Positions 49,860 through 60,777 of a stretch of 64,000 nucleotides of DNA are shown here, piece by piece. The stretch spans positions 124,001 through 188,000 of the forward strand of contig CM066300.1 in NCBI GenBank assembly GCA_033807695.1, read 5' to 3'. Position 1 is the first letter of the stretch, and the number at the start of each line of letters is the position of its first letter. Source of the DNA: Daedaleopsis sinensis (taxonomy: Eukaryota > Basidiomycota > Agaricomycetes > Polyporales > Polyporaceae). The notes under the pieces were generated by a model that was given only the letters and a program-made list of their open reading frames with translations, did not search any database and was not told the origin of the DNA. Position numbers and translations under genes: made by a program.

Positions 49860-52220
49860 ATCGTAAGGGTTGGATGGGCACCAGCTCAGAGCGTAGGACG
49901 AGGGCGAGCTGGCAGAGGACTTCAGAGAGATATGGGGCGGGTTCAAGTGCCGCTGAGGAGTATTGACATACACTCAGTGGCACTTCTTATATGCATCTTG
50001 GATGCTGTTCTTCGAGGGTATCTGCCTCCGAGGTCTCAGGTGGAGCGCAAAGCAACGCAGACGTAGTTCTGTCGAAACGGCCCAAAGTTAGCCATGTGTA
50101 CTGATTGACGTGCTTACCGAGCTCTACCGTCCTCCTCTGAGAGGGGCCTCCTGCGACATGCGGATTGTAAGCGAACAGCTTGCGTTAAATGCGCCATATA
50201 GAACGCTCACCGGGAGAGATCCGAGGTGTGCTATGTGTCGGGCTTCTTCGAAGCCTGATATAAGATGCCTCGCACCATACAATGGGAGAACTTCGGTGCC
50301 ACATAGGCGTACGCGTCCAATTACCTACCGCATGTGGTTCCTGTCTATTGACCTTAGACTAATACATCCTTGACTAGTTCGAATTCCAGTCCGCTTGTAG
50401 GCGGGATAGTTCCTTGTAGAGGTACAGCCCGAGCCGGATCTCAGACAATTGTCAACCTGGTACCTAGTTTGAGCTGAGAAGTGAGTGCTATACAATTTTT
50501 GTTGACGTGCTTCCCCTTCAAAGAGGAGTGCTTCATGTGGATGTGCAGTCGATACTGTATCCCACTGTGGTAAAGCAGTGGAAATATATACTAGTGTACT
50601 CACGTTGTCACGTATTCAGTCTCTTAACGTATCCATATGGATAGATAGTCGGTGGTAAGGACATTGCAACTAGATTGTAGAAGGGAGCTATGTGTTAGTA
50701 TGACTGCGCAGTGCGAACGTCTCCTCAGCCGTTTGGCCCTGGCCCCTGGAAGGCTCAGAATAGGTCATCAAGCATTCATACACGAAACATAGTCACCCTA
50801 TCTGATTTCTAACGCATCTTTCAGGGATGTTGGCCGGGTGTGCGTCGTGGAGGAACGGGAGGAAGATGGACCAGGACCAGGAAGGTAAGTAGACGTGGCG
50901 ATACCCGGCCCGGGCGGAAAGACGCCGGCTTCAGCGCTCAGCACTCCAGTTGCAAGTAGGTATAATGTCATGCGACATCGATCAGCAGTCCTGGGAAAGT
51001 CGTTTCAGGTCTAGGCATGTGATGTATGTTCGGAATACCCAACAGCACATTTCCGTCCTACAAACATCAGAGTCTCGCCCATGGTCTATCCCACCCAATG
51101 TCCCCTTGGTATTCGGTTTTCGGTAATGTCCATATCGAACTCCGGTTTGCGACATATCCGTGCATAGTACTAGTTCACAACGCCAGCCCGCCACCCCAGA
51201 ACAATGCTCAGGTCTCGAAAATAAACCTCCTTTGCCTGTACGATTATATGTCATCCGTCACTCCCGCAAAGATCAACGTCCGCAGGTGCATTAGTCATTG
51301 TGCCTGAAGGGAATTGGCCGCCCGTCTAGCTGACACCGCCTACCGGTCCGCCCAATACCGCGCCACCGTCCCGCGAAATATCAGGCATCGGTCCAGAGTC
51401 GCTGTATACCATCCCCGCCCCCACCTACCATCCCATAAGTGTATTCGGTACAATCTGTAGCTGCCAGGTCCCCGAGAAAATTCCCAGTACACCAGTATCT
51501 GAAGACCTTTTCTCTATATGCGCATTGCAATGCTTTGCACGCGTAGGCGCTCGTTCGCCCATGGGCGCTACTCATACACGTACCCGTTTATTCCTCCATT
51601 CTCATGTGAGCTGTTTACAAATGCAATCGTACCGTTATCACGCCCATTTGGCATGTTGTAGTCTAGTAGAAGCTCGCTGGTAGGGCTGTCGAGGACCATT
51701 ACAGCTGAGCTTTCGTCCCGTAGGGTACCGGTCCGGCCACTTCTAGTACCCTGTCCCGCGAAATCCCACGCTACGGTCGCGCGAAATATCGCGCCTCGGT
51801 CTACACGCGGCGCCAATACTTATATACGCCCTCGCGCCGAACGTCTAGTAAACGACCACTTATATCCACACTCGGGCTTGGTCTAGTAGACGACCTATTC
51901 GTCGCACCTCCGAAAACCACCACGTCCATACTTGTAATTCTCTGTGCTTTGTTTAGGTGTCCTGTAAGGCCACAAGTCAGCCACAGCCAGCCCCGGTCCG
52001 ACGGCCCGTCCCCAGCCAGCGGCTATTTACCGCGCTACTGTCTGGCCAGATATCAGGCTTCGGTCCACTTCGTCACCTCCGCCATCCCCCACCTCCGTGC
52101 ACGCACGTCTTCACCGACAGCGAGCGAACGATGTAAAATATACTCGTATAGTTCACTTTCGAAGCCCTGGTGACAGTCGATGAGCATTACAACCGCCCTC
52201 TAAGTATGCACATTTCCTCT
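49860..52220. other. Gene-poor DNA, 2.4 kb, with short direct repeats
   Basis: No supported gene. Three related blocks of about 60 bases lie at about 51335-51396, 51745-51803 and 52015-52068, all with an AATATC or ATATC core followed by TCGGTC. GTCTAGTAAACGACC (51843) and GTCTAGTAGACGACC (51881) form a direct repeat. A minus-strand frame at 51568-51816 is unsupported. Confidence 0.5.
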
Positions 52221-53114
52221 CTACCGCCCACACATGGGCCCGCAGGGTCGCATGTCCAACCTCCAGCAGGGTACACACTCCACCATTGGGGTATTGAACG
52301 GGTGGATACGAGCCTGTATCGCTCCCCCATCATCGAAAGTCCGTGGTTGAGCTGGACAATGCCCCCGTCTCACTGCACATCCCCTTGGATCCTCCCCTTC
52401 CCAGCCTCCCGTCCAGTATTGAACGTCAAACCCTTGCGCGCGCGCCTTGTCGACGAGCTCCATCTCCTCTGCCACCCCCCCTCCCAGGACACTTCTCTTC
52501 ATGAAGAACCAATCGCGGTATCCGCACCCGAAGTACTGCCCGTTGGCGTACACGACTTGATGGGAAGCCCAGGCGTCCGTGATCGCCTGCAGAGCCTGCC
52601 GGCTTGCAGTGCGATGGATGGTGAGTTGCGTCGTTGGTAAGTCCCATATGGTCGATGCCTCGATCTCTGTCCTCGTCTTGCTGAGCCCCGCCTCCAGCCA
52701 TCCCGTCACTTTGGCAACCGCTTTCACCTTGGCCGGCCATCCACCTTGTTCGTAAACCAACTCGTTCTCCAGCATCCACTCCCTCTCGCGAGCCACATAT
52801 ATCTCCAGCTTCTCGGGCATCCAGGTGTCCTTCCTCAACAGGAACCGCGCGGCGACGTCCCCGCTGATGAACCCTCCCGCCGCATCCAGGCAGGTGAGGA
52901 GCCGTGTAGGATCGGGAACGAAGGGTGAGAGGAGAGACTTCAGTGTTCGGAGTAGGTCCTCCCCAACCGCGCGCATGTATCGGGTGTGTGTTCGTCGGAA
53001 GGCCAGTAAATCCTGCATTTCGAGTTTACCGCAAATGAGAAGAATAGTTTCATCGGAGAGCCTGCCCAATGCCCCAGTGCCCGAGTGTGGCATGAGATCC
53101 CGAGGGGATATCAT
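52221..53114 (-). CDS. F-box-like protein with possible nucleotidyltransferase-like region (member 1)
   Basis: This is a single-exon frame of 297 residues from ATG 53114. An F-box-like start, LSDETILLICGKLEMQDLL (about residues 19-37), is followed by FRRTHTRYM. Then comes ISGDVAARFLLRKDTWMPEK with LEIYV, which resembles the GSxALxFFL and DLDIYVP strands of a nucleotidyltransferase-like fold found in large agaricomycete families. A later block, VYANGQYFGCGYRDWFFMKR, matches the family's second signature, usually ending CAYP-LTL. The catalytic aspartates are not kept, so an enzyme role is doubtful. Two further members lie at 53319-54290 and 58829-60222. The function is unknown. Confidence 0.7.
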   Translation of the reverse strand: MISPRDLMPHSGTGALGRLSDETILLICGKLEMQDLLAFRRTHTRYMRAVGEDLLRTLKSLLSPFVPDPTRLLTCLDAAGGFISGDVAARFLLRKDTWMPEKLEIYVAREREWMLENELVYEQGGWPAKVKAVAKVTGWLEAGLSKTRTEIEASTIWDLPTTQLTIHRTASRQALQAITDAWASHQVVYANGQYFGCGYRDWFFMKRSVLGGGVAEEMELVDKARAQGFDVQYWTGGWEGEDPRGCAVRRGHCPAQPRTFDDGGAIQARIHPFNTPMVECVPCWRLDMRPCGPMCGR

Positions 53115-53318
53115 TGCAGGAGGTTGTGTGAAGCAAACGCGTAGTACTGCTCGTCATGCAGAGCCACCGCGGGGCAAGTTCCACGCGCGACGCCAATATA
53201 TTGGCCCTCCTGGCACATCATCCCTTGAAACGACCTGTCCCTCTCACATCTGCTCCTTGCCGCCTACACGCATTTTGTGCGCTCGCAATAACTAGGTACA
53301 TGTTGCTATTCAATCTCA

Positions 53319-54290
53319 CTACATCGTCGTCGTCGTCAAGACACGACATGCAATGGTTCGCACCCCTGGGGCTCTATCTCTACATTCTTCTCCTGGCCCG
53401 GGCCCCATTCCGCATCCTTTGCCCCCCCTCCACCACACCACCGTGTAGTCACGTACAACGTCCCGTCTGGTCGGCACCTCCGGGGCGTCACCTAGTAGGC
53501 TGAACGAGCCCGACAACGTGAACCTATCTGGGAACGACCGCATTGTGGCCCCGCACGTTGCTGACGCGCTTCCACAAACCTCCTCATTGCCATCTTCATC
53601 AGCGAGTTCTTGCGCCCGATACGCTACTCGCCATCCCCATTCACTCCACGTCTGGGCCTGTCGCTTGCGGTTTTTGGGGTTCTTTCTACCCATCCCCGCT
53701 GCCGGCTCGAGCACGAGCGCAATCCCCCGACGATCGAGATCCGGGTAGGCGATGCCATATCCGCTCGGACTCACATAGCACACCAGCGCGGTGTTCCATT
53801 GGTCCAGCAGGGGCGCGAAAGATGACTGCGAGGTGGCTTGGGCAAGCACTATGACCTGCGAACCACGAACGAGGGTCCCGACCGCGTGTGTCGCTCGTCG
53901 GCCTCGCGACGTTCGACGCAAACGAGCCGAGTACCCTTCGCAGTGCGACAAGTACCCCAGGATGTGGAAAAATGTCGTCCTCGGTGTCGTTATGATTAGA
54001 TGTGGAGCTGGCGGGCTGTCTGCGTAGAGGATCCGATGGGCTGATTCACCAGCGATGATGGACGAGGTGAACGCCAGTTCGCGCCAGAGGCCGCAGAGAT
54101 CTTCAACATGTCGCATCAGGAGTCGTCGCGTTCTCGTAGCCAGTGTGACGAACGCATAGTGGTGACCTGATCGTGAGACAGCGCGCAAAGCACGCAGCGT
54201 GTCGATATCTAGCAGACGAACTACGCGTTCACTGATGTCTGCATTCGTTTCGGGAAACAGGGGACCTTGGACGTGCACCTCTCGCACCAT
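53319..54290 (-). CDS. F-box-like protein family member 2
   Basis: This is a single-exon frame of 323 residues starting MVREVHVQGPLFPE. ISERVVRLLDIDTLRALR with AVSRSGHHY occupies the F-box place. IIAGESAHRILYADSPPAP and LIITTP sit where member 1 has ISGDVAARFLLR and LEIYV. VCYVSPSGYGIAYPDLDRRG is the counterpart of the CAYP-LTL block. It lies 204 bases upstream of member 1 on the same strand, so the two are probably tandem duplicates that diverged far. A glycine-rich, low-complexity C-terminus follows. Domain calls are from motif order only. Confidence 0.65.
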   Translation of the reverse strand: MVREVHVQGPLFPETNADISERVVRLLDIDTLRALRAVSRSGHHYAFVTLATRTRRLLMRHVEDLCGLWRELAFTSSIIAGESAHRILYADSPPAPHLIITTPRTTFFHILGYLSHCEGYSARLRRTSRGRRATHAVGTLVRGSQVIVLAQATSQSSFAPLLDQWNTALVCYVSPSGYGIAYPDLDRRGIALVLEPAAGMGRKNPKNRKRQAQTWSEWGWRVAYRAQELADEDGNEEVCGSASATCGATMRSFPDRFTLSGSFSLLGDAPEVPTRRDVVRDYTVVWWRGGKGCGMGPGPGEECRDRAPGVRTIACRVLTTTTM

Positions 54291-55119
54291 GCCACAAGCG
54301 GCGGTACAACTATGGGATCTGATAGTCGGCAGCCGCGTTCAATGCTAAGTATCACGGATATATGGCCGATAAACACGTACGTTGGTCCGCCCGAGAGCGA
54401 AGATATCTGATGTGCATTGTGCTCGTGCACGACTGTTATCTGTTAAACATGTGAGCCGCTGGCCCTCAAGAGGTGTTCGATATACTTACCTGGGCTCTTC
54501 CTCTGGGTCTACTCGCACACTCGCCCACACCGGACATTAGCAAGTTGTCGCTGGTGGGTTGGCTCAATTAGCTTCGGATGTTTCTCTCGAGCTCCCCGGC
54601 CACTGACCTCATTTCTTCCCTAGAGTCCTTGTCGTATTTGATATGCGTTGTGGCACAGCGCTAGGGATCCTGGTGGTCAGGTAATATGTGGACGTGCAAT
54701 CGCAGTCTCGAAGGCAGGGGCCAAGTCTCTGTGGCTTGGACGAGCGACTTATGTAGACCATTCTATTAGTCCGGCTATCATTCTGTACCTAGTCACGTAC
54801 CACCCTCTCCATCTTCCCTTCAATATCAACCGTGCCCGCAACGGCTCCGGGTGGTCACGGTTGAGGACTTGGTTCAAACGTTCGACAATTAAAACGGATA
54901 GTAACAGGCAAGCTCTAATGTTGCAAGTTTGAACGCTTCAAGGGCTGAAAACCGTGTCATCATTGTCACGTGCTCCCTCGGGCGCCCATGTTGTTGGATG
55001 GCGCCTTCAACGTCCGGATTCCGCGCACCTTCCCCCTTCAACGTTCATGCCCCTCGCTCCGGGGTCCAACGTTGAACGCTTGACCTGATGTACACAGTCT
55101 GGTATCTACAATGAACGCT
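54291..55119. other. Intergenic DNA with clustered GAACG palindromes
   Basis: There is no gene. Between 54872 and 55125 at least five copies of a GAACGCTTCAA/CAACGTTGAA-type motif occur on both strands, including the palindrome TTGAACGCTTCAA near 54930. A duplicated transposon end or a regulatory cluster is possible. Confidence 0.45.
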
Positions 55120-56192
55120 TCAACATGGCCACCACAAACCGTGTGTCCAATGGTCTGCATACAGCCGAAGCAAACATGTTGGATCCTCACATCCGCGCCA
55201 TGACTCTAGCCGCAGCGGTATCCCTGCCCAACGCACAAGACGTCCGTTCCAAACGAATGGGACCAGTAGAGGTATCGCCCCCGCGACACCCATTGGAGGC
55301 GCATTCGTGGAAGGGGACGACAACCCTAGCCCGGTCTGGAGCTCGCCTATGGGTGGCAAGGGTATGTCAAAGGTAAAAACGCCCAGGCGATCGGGCGTTG
55401 GCAGTACTCTCCACCCCTATGATCGGTATGAATTGGTAGCATGAAGTCGGGTAGAAAGCTGTACTCACCATATGGGGCACTGGCAAGGCCGACAACATCA
55501 CATCCGGCTGCGCCGCCGCATCGCGTTCTGCCTGCACAGGTGTGAGTCGGTATGTAGACAGGGTCACCCGTTCTTTCGCTCACCTCGCGCGATGGACCGG
55601 CGTCCCTGACCCCGGACACTCTCTTCATGTCTACCACTAGGTGCGTTGTCAGTTCACTAGCCTTGAGATGCCAAGCTCAAACTTACCGCGCGCACTGGGG
55701 TCTCGCCGCCCTAGAGTTCCAGCCCGGTGCGTTACAGCTGCCAAAGTCATTAGCTGGCGTTCACGCTCGAGCGCATGCATTCGTCGATGCTCACATTCCA
55801 CCTTACGAGACCTATGTGACGTCGCGACCTTCCTCGGGGCGCGGTTCTTGCGCCCTTTCGAGGAGGACGCCGGTCGGGCCGAGACGATCGAGAGTCTCCG
55901 CTCATCCTCGACCGGCTTCACGCCCAGGTCGGCCGTCTCGTACGGCCTGGGGGTTTCGGCGGATGCGCCTGCGACATACGAAGTCGGACATTGATCGTTG
56001 GGGTTCTGCCGCCCTGGCTGGCTCGTAACAAATTTGTGGGCCACGTACCTGCAGACGATGCTCTCCGACTCGCGCTCTCCTCCTCAGATGTCGGTTGGGC
56101 AACCAACTGGTCTTCGTGTGGCTCTGATTTGACCAACACAACATCCAGGAGATCTCGCTGTTTGTTGAGTCGAGCTTCGAGCGTGTCGCGGC
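55120..56192 (-). CDS. Unknown multi-exon protein (5' end not resolved)
   Basis: Five exons join with exact phase: 56192-56049, 55968-55687, 55636-55584, 55531-55469 and 55416-55120. The introns are 80, 50, 52 and 52 nt, all GT-AG. The start exon lies further upstream and could not be fixed. The known part is about 278 residues. It runs DTLEARLNKQRDLLDVVL, then LVKSEPHEDQ with an acidic serine-rich stretch, a basic segment (SSKGRKNRAPRKVATSHRSR), VECEHRRMHALERERQLM that may be helical, and a proline/glycine-rich end with WNGRLVRWAG. VKSE fits the consensus for SUMO attachment. I recognise no domain. It points away from the C48-like protease gene at 56765. Confidence 0.55.
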
Positions 56193-56764
56193 CTGTTGCA
56201 TAGGCAGAATTGCTATAGTCTTAGTTGTCATGCACTGGCCAATGACCCGACTCACTCGTGGCGATTGGCGACGCTTTGACAGCTTTGACACAGCGGCCTT
56301 CATTGGCACGTTCCATGCTCACAGTGCTGAGGCGGGTGACGAAGGTTGAGGCAAGGATAGGATGCAGTCCAAGGACGATGAGGTGGGAAGAGGCAACGGG
56401 GTTTCGGGGCCGTAGTAGCTGGTATAGGTTCGTATGTTTCATTTCGTCCTCTGAGGTGCCACGCGTGGCTGATTGTTCCCATTTTGGCAGGTTTAATTTC
56501 AGTATTATTATTATGGTTTACATGATATCCGCATGGACTTCTTCAATTGGCGAGATCTCGGGTTCCTGTACTATTCCATGGGCTGGTGAGTAAGTACTAG
56601 TCACTTGACTATAACATACATATAACTTTATTTCTAAAGCTCCGATACATTGGCACAAAGATACCCAATGGTTTATATACCCTCGCACCGTTTTCGCACC
56701 TCTTTGCTCGCCGCACTTGCACTTACACCGACGTTCGTACAATCTGGTCCTTGCCTCGCTCGTC
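56193..56764. other. Divergent region between the unknown gene and the C48-like gene
   Basis: It holds the missing first exon of the minus-strand gene and the promoter of the plus-strand gene. Candidate starts (ATG at 56305 and 56442, minus) do not join in phase with the exon at 56192 by any splice I would trust. Confidence 0.45.
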
Positions 56765-57954
56765 ATGCCTCCCTCCCAAACCCCCATCAATGTCGCGCCC
56801 CCTTTGCCTCCCTGTCCTTTGCCTCTGTTCGACGGGACCACGGCCGTGGACGACCTTCTATCTACCACGGCATTGCCAACGGTAGACTCATCACCTGCCG
56901 GTGATATTACTGCCTTTCCACCATCGGAGCAGGACCCACAGGAGGATCTTGCGGAGCTCGCCCACCGTCCTGTGCCGTATTCCTTTGTGATATCACGCAC
57001 AGCCGCGCTTGTCCGTAATAGCACTGATTCTGGAGTGCGAGTCCTATCCTTCATCGACTTGCGCTTCCAGCCTCCTCTCCCCACCCCCTTGGGGATGCTG
57101 CGCTATTGGGCTCGCATCCACACTGCGACGCATGCTCGACGCGCGTGGTCCAAGATCCGCGCAGGGATGCTTGCGCTCCGGAGAGAGCATTGCAGCCCAC
57201 CCGGGCCTGCTCTCGACGACGTTGTGTTGGCTTTGGATAGCCTGGCCTCTCTGCCGTGGCACGCCACGCTGTGCGATAGGCCCAGCCTTCACAGTCACGA
57301 TCTGCTCACCATCCTCGGCGGCGCCTCTTTGCCCACAGACATCGTCGCCACGCTCCTTGCTATATTACGCAGTGATCTTCAACAAAGCCGTCCCACCCTC
57401 GCCAGTCGCGTCGTCATCCATAGCATCGACCTCCGCAACGTGCTGGTCGGCACCCTCCCCTCTCGTTATGGTGGCATGGCGCCAGACGGGTCCAAGCTAC
57501 ACGTCGCCCGACACCTTGCTCTCCCTCTCTCGTCGTCTCCGCGCGCCGAACAACTCACCTTTATACCATGGCTCTCAGAAGGTTCCTATCGACTCTACCT
57601 TCTCGATCCGAAAACCCGTATGATTCGCCACGGGTCCATGGGCACATCTGCCCCGGTCACGGCTGATATCGACCTCATACGCGGTTGGCTCTCTGTATGC
57701 GATCTTGGAGCATGGGAGTTGGGCGAACCCCTGCCGTTTGGAGGTCCCGAGGACGGTTCGAGCTGTGCGTACGCCATGCTCAACGCGATACGCCATCAAC
57801 TTTTCGACGACCGTCTGTGGACCACCGCGGACAGAGAGTTGCACAGGGTACGCGAGTATGCTCGTGTTATCAGATTCCTGGTATGTATTTCATCTCCCGA
57901 GACGCTTTTGCTACTATACTAACTCGGTCGTTGTAGAAACCAGTCACACAGTAG
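56765..57954 (+). CDS. C48/Ulp1-like cysteine protease relative
   Basis: The model is exon 56765-57880, an intron 57881-57936 (GTATGT to TTGTAG), then a last exon coding KPVTQ and a stop; 377 residues. ULP1-type proteases remove SUMO or related modifiers. The last third resembles this fold: SLPTDIVATLLAILR, LTFIPWLSEGSYRLYLLDPK in place of the usual HW then a D-containing strand, and PFGGPEDGSSCAYAMLNAIR, which matches the Q-DG--C catalytic cysteine block. The histidine normally before W is absent (IPW) and glutamine is replaced, so activity is doubtful. The N-terminus is proline-rich. Fold assignment is by motif pattern and should be held loosely. Confidence 0.55.
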
Positions 57955-58828
57955 GACGGTCTGTGCGGTGGGGCGTCATGTAGCAATCACATTCGACGTA
58001 GTCTTCTGAATCTATATGTCTCTATTACTGTGTCTCTCGCGGTCGCCGCACTACGTTGTGGTCTGCCTGCTTGCCCAAGATGTAGGGCTTCAACGAAGAC
58101 GACTGGTCGGGGCGACGTGATGTGTGGGCTGGCTAGACGTCACAAGTACTGGTGGCCTAAGTTATGGGCGATGGGCTTTCGCCCGACAACGTCCCCGGAT
58201 ACAAACCAGCAGCCTTGCTCCTGGCTCCTGGGTGTGCGGGTCTCCACGTGTTTCTCCGACGCACACAGCACGCATGTGTCTGTTTCACCGTGGACCCCAA
58301 AAGTTTTCACGAGGTCCGCCGTCAGCTCTGCAGCCCACTTCGTGCACAAATGCCATGTCGGGCACGAGCGTGGCGCAAAATTTACAACGCAACGCTGGAT
58401 CCCGATTTTGCTCCCGCTTTTGTATTGACCGGAGCGGGTTGGGCAATACAAATGAGACTAAGTACGGCGTGTGGCGTGGCTAACGTTACCGTCTCGTGGT
58501 TTGCCAATACGAGATGCTGACGTTACCACGGAAGCAGGTTACGTCCTGATTGGCTCAATGATTGGGTTGCACTGTGGATCCGCCCGGTGTTATGGTAAGC
58601 CATTCCTCTTCAAGTAAATCAGATGCATTGAGATAGAGATTCTAGGCCCTCGCTCACACCTCGGGACTCGGGACGCCAGATGTGGTTATATGCGACTGAT
58701 ACGGCGGCTGAGCCTCTGACGCCCAGGATATCATTACCACGCGTCGACATGATTTGCTAGGGCATGTCCGTCGTTCGAATTTCGAGATAACATTTTACAA
58801 CACATTCTATTTACAACACCCCGAGTAA
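57955..58828. other. Intergenic DNA, 0.87 kb, with one small frame
   Basis: A plus-strand ATG frame at 58164-58520 (118 codons, MGDGLSPDNVPGYK) reads smoothly but has no motif and no paralogue here. It could be a 3' piece of the upstream gene or chance. Nothing else is seen. Confidence 0.35.
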
Positions 58829-60222
58829 TCATCCCAAAGGTCCTACGTGTCCTTGACCTGCTGCCCACCATATGCGATCCAACGTGCAGATGTACTGGGA
58901 TAACGATGGTCCTTGGTCCGGCATATCCCAGTTGATTGCCTGTTCTGAAGCAGTCAGCGTGTGTGCGATAGCTGCAGTCTGGCTCCGCGGACTTACCGTG
59001 CGACGGCACCCGAGCATGTGGGCGCCGACAAAGGTCGGGGCAAAATTGAAGGTAACGGCGGTGACATGGACTCCACGTAGTCCGTCTTCTAGGGTCTCGA
59101 TATCGGGCACCTCGAACGCATATACGCCTACGCAATCCGTTCCTCGGTGCGGGAACTCCCATGTGAATAACACAGGCCCGCTATCAGTCGTTTCGACCAT
59201 GAGATATTCCCGCCCTTGCAACATTGGGTGGAGGACCGCGGTCAAGCAGTACATGTCACCGAAGAAGCGGTTATTACAACCACACAGTCCGAAGTGACCT
59301 GTACACCACCGCTTATCGCCGCGATGGTCGTCCACAGGCATGTCACGGAGGGGCGGGTCGATGAGGCGGTGGGGGTAGGTGTCGAAGACGAACCCTCGGG
59401 CGACGAGCAGCAGAGATCGTTGCCGTTCTACGACTCCCGTCTGCCAATGAAAGGCGATCGACTCTGGTCGCAGGATGGCTCGTCGACGAAGGGTGAGCGA
59501 GGGGTACGCGCAAGACATTATGTCATTGTTGAAGAAGCACATCATGGCAGTGTTGTCCATCGTGTGCAAGCCCACGATGGCGTTCTTCGCGCCGACCTTG
59601 ACGACTCGGACGTAGCGTCGTCGTGCATGTGTCGCGTCACGGATGAGGAACAGGTATGGCATCCGCTGCGGAGGGTGGTAGTCGGGGTTGAAGGGGAGGA
59701 TGTCGGGCACGGGCACGGGCAACAGGACGTACGTCGCATGGAGGAACCTCATCAACGCCACGAAATCCCCCTCCGGCACGCAGATCTCCAGGTCTTGGGT
59801 GAGAACGGTAAGGTCGCGGAGGAATAAGGCCAGGGCGGCCTGCGCAGTGATGATCGCACGGACAGAGGATAGGAAGTTGAGGAGGAGGTCCGCTTGGGTG
59901 AGGTACTCGGAGACTATGCGCTGTCGCAATCTTAGGAGCGTTCCTTCAGCCGTGAGACGGGTCAGACGGCACACCAAACGGAAACGAAGCAGGTCGATGA
60001 TGTCGCAGTGGTCCAGAAATAGTGTGTATATCTCCATGGGTAAGCTATACCGCACAGATGCTTAACAATCGAGTACGCAGCATTGCAGGAGGTAGATACG
60101 CACCGAAGGAAGTACGAGGGGGCGCGTAGTGTGACCACGGGTCCGGCGGCCACGATCTGCATTGCTCCACCATCGGGCGCGGCCAAAGTGTGGTATGATT
60201 TGTAGAGATGACATTGAGGCAT
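58829..60222 (-). CDS. F-box-like protein with nucleotidyltransferase-like region (member 3)
   Basis: Two exons, 60222-60104 and 60044-58829, give 444 residues with matching phase. The splice places MPQCHLYKSYHTLAAPDGG before LPMEIYTLFLDHCDIIDLL and FRLVCRLTRLTA, a good F-box. AIITAQAALALFLRDLTVLT and DLEICVPEGDFVALMRFLHA follow, close to the GSxALxFFL and DLDIYVP strands of the family. MMCFFNNDIMSCAYPSLTLR is the clearest copy of the second signature. It is the best preserved of the three members in this window. The second acidic residue is E where D is usual. Binding to Skp1 is expected from the F-box; the target is unknown. Confidence 0.75.
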
Positions 60223-60777
60223 GGCGGGGAAAGAGGTAGATAGCAGTAGGGCAGGAGATGATATCGCGACTAGCACTTTTCATCGCATTCCCGGGCGCTC
60301 TGTACCTTTTCCGCGGTCTCATCGCGCTACGAATAATCAGCGCAAAGCTAAGATGGAAGGTCCACTCACAGTGTGGGTCCAATTAAAGTTCGTGGATGAC
60401 TCTGGCAGCTTGAGACGTGCCCATGCCATCTGCCACCCTCAGTACGCTACTCTATAAGGCATGCAGTAGCGATGCGCCGGATATATAGTCGGCCACGACC
60501 TCGACCCACACACGTCGCAGCGCAACGGGGGGAGGCAGGTGGGTAAGGTAAACGCGAACGTAGTGTAGGTATAGTATGTACGTAGGAGGGATTATCGCCG
60601 TATGCAAGTAGCCATAATCCCAGTGCAAGGAAGGATTATCGTGTTCTCGTACGTATCGAGGCGGCAGAAGCATCTTTGGGCGCTGTCGGGCCAGGCTTGT
60701 AGCGAGCTGCATTATACTGTGAGTATTGTAAAGACGGTGGAATAGTAGGGGTTTGGGAGGTCGCGGCGCAAGTAAGT
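60223..60777. other. Spacer between two minus-strand genes
   Basis: It carries the promoter of the gene that starts at 60222 and the 3' flank of the gene ending at 60778. No gene was seen. Confidence 0.5.
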
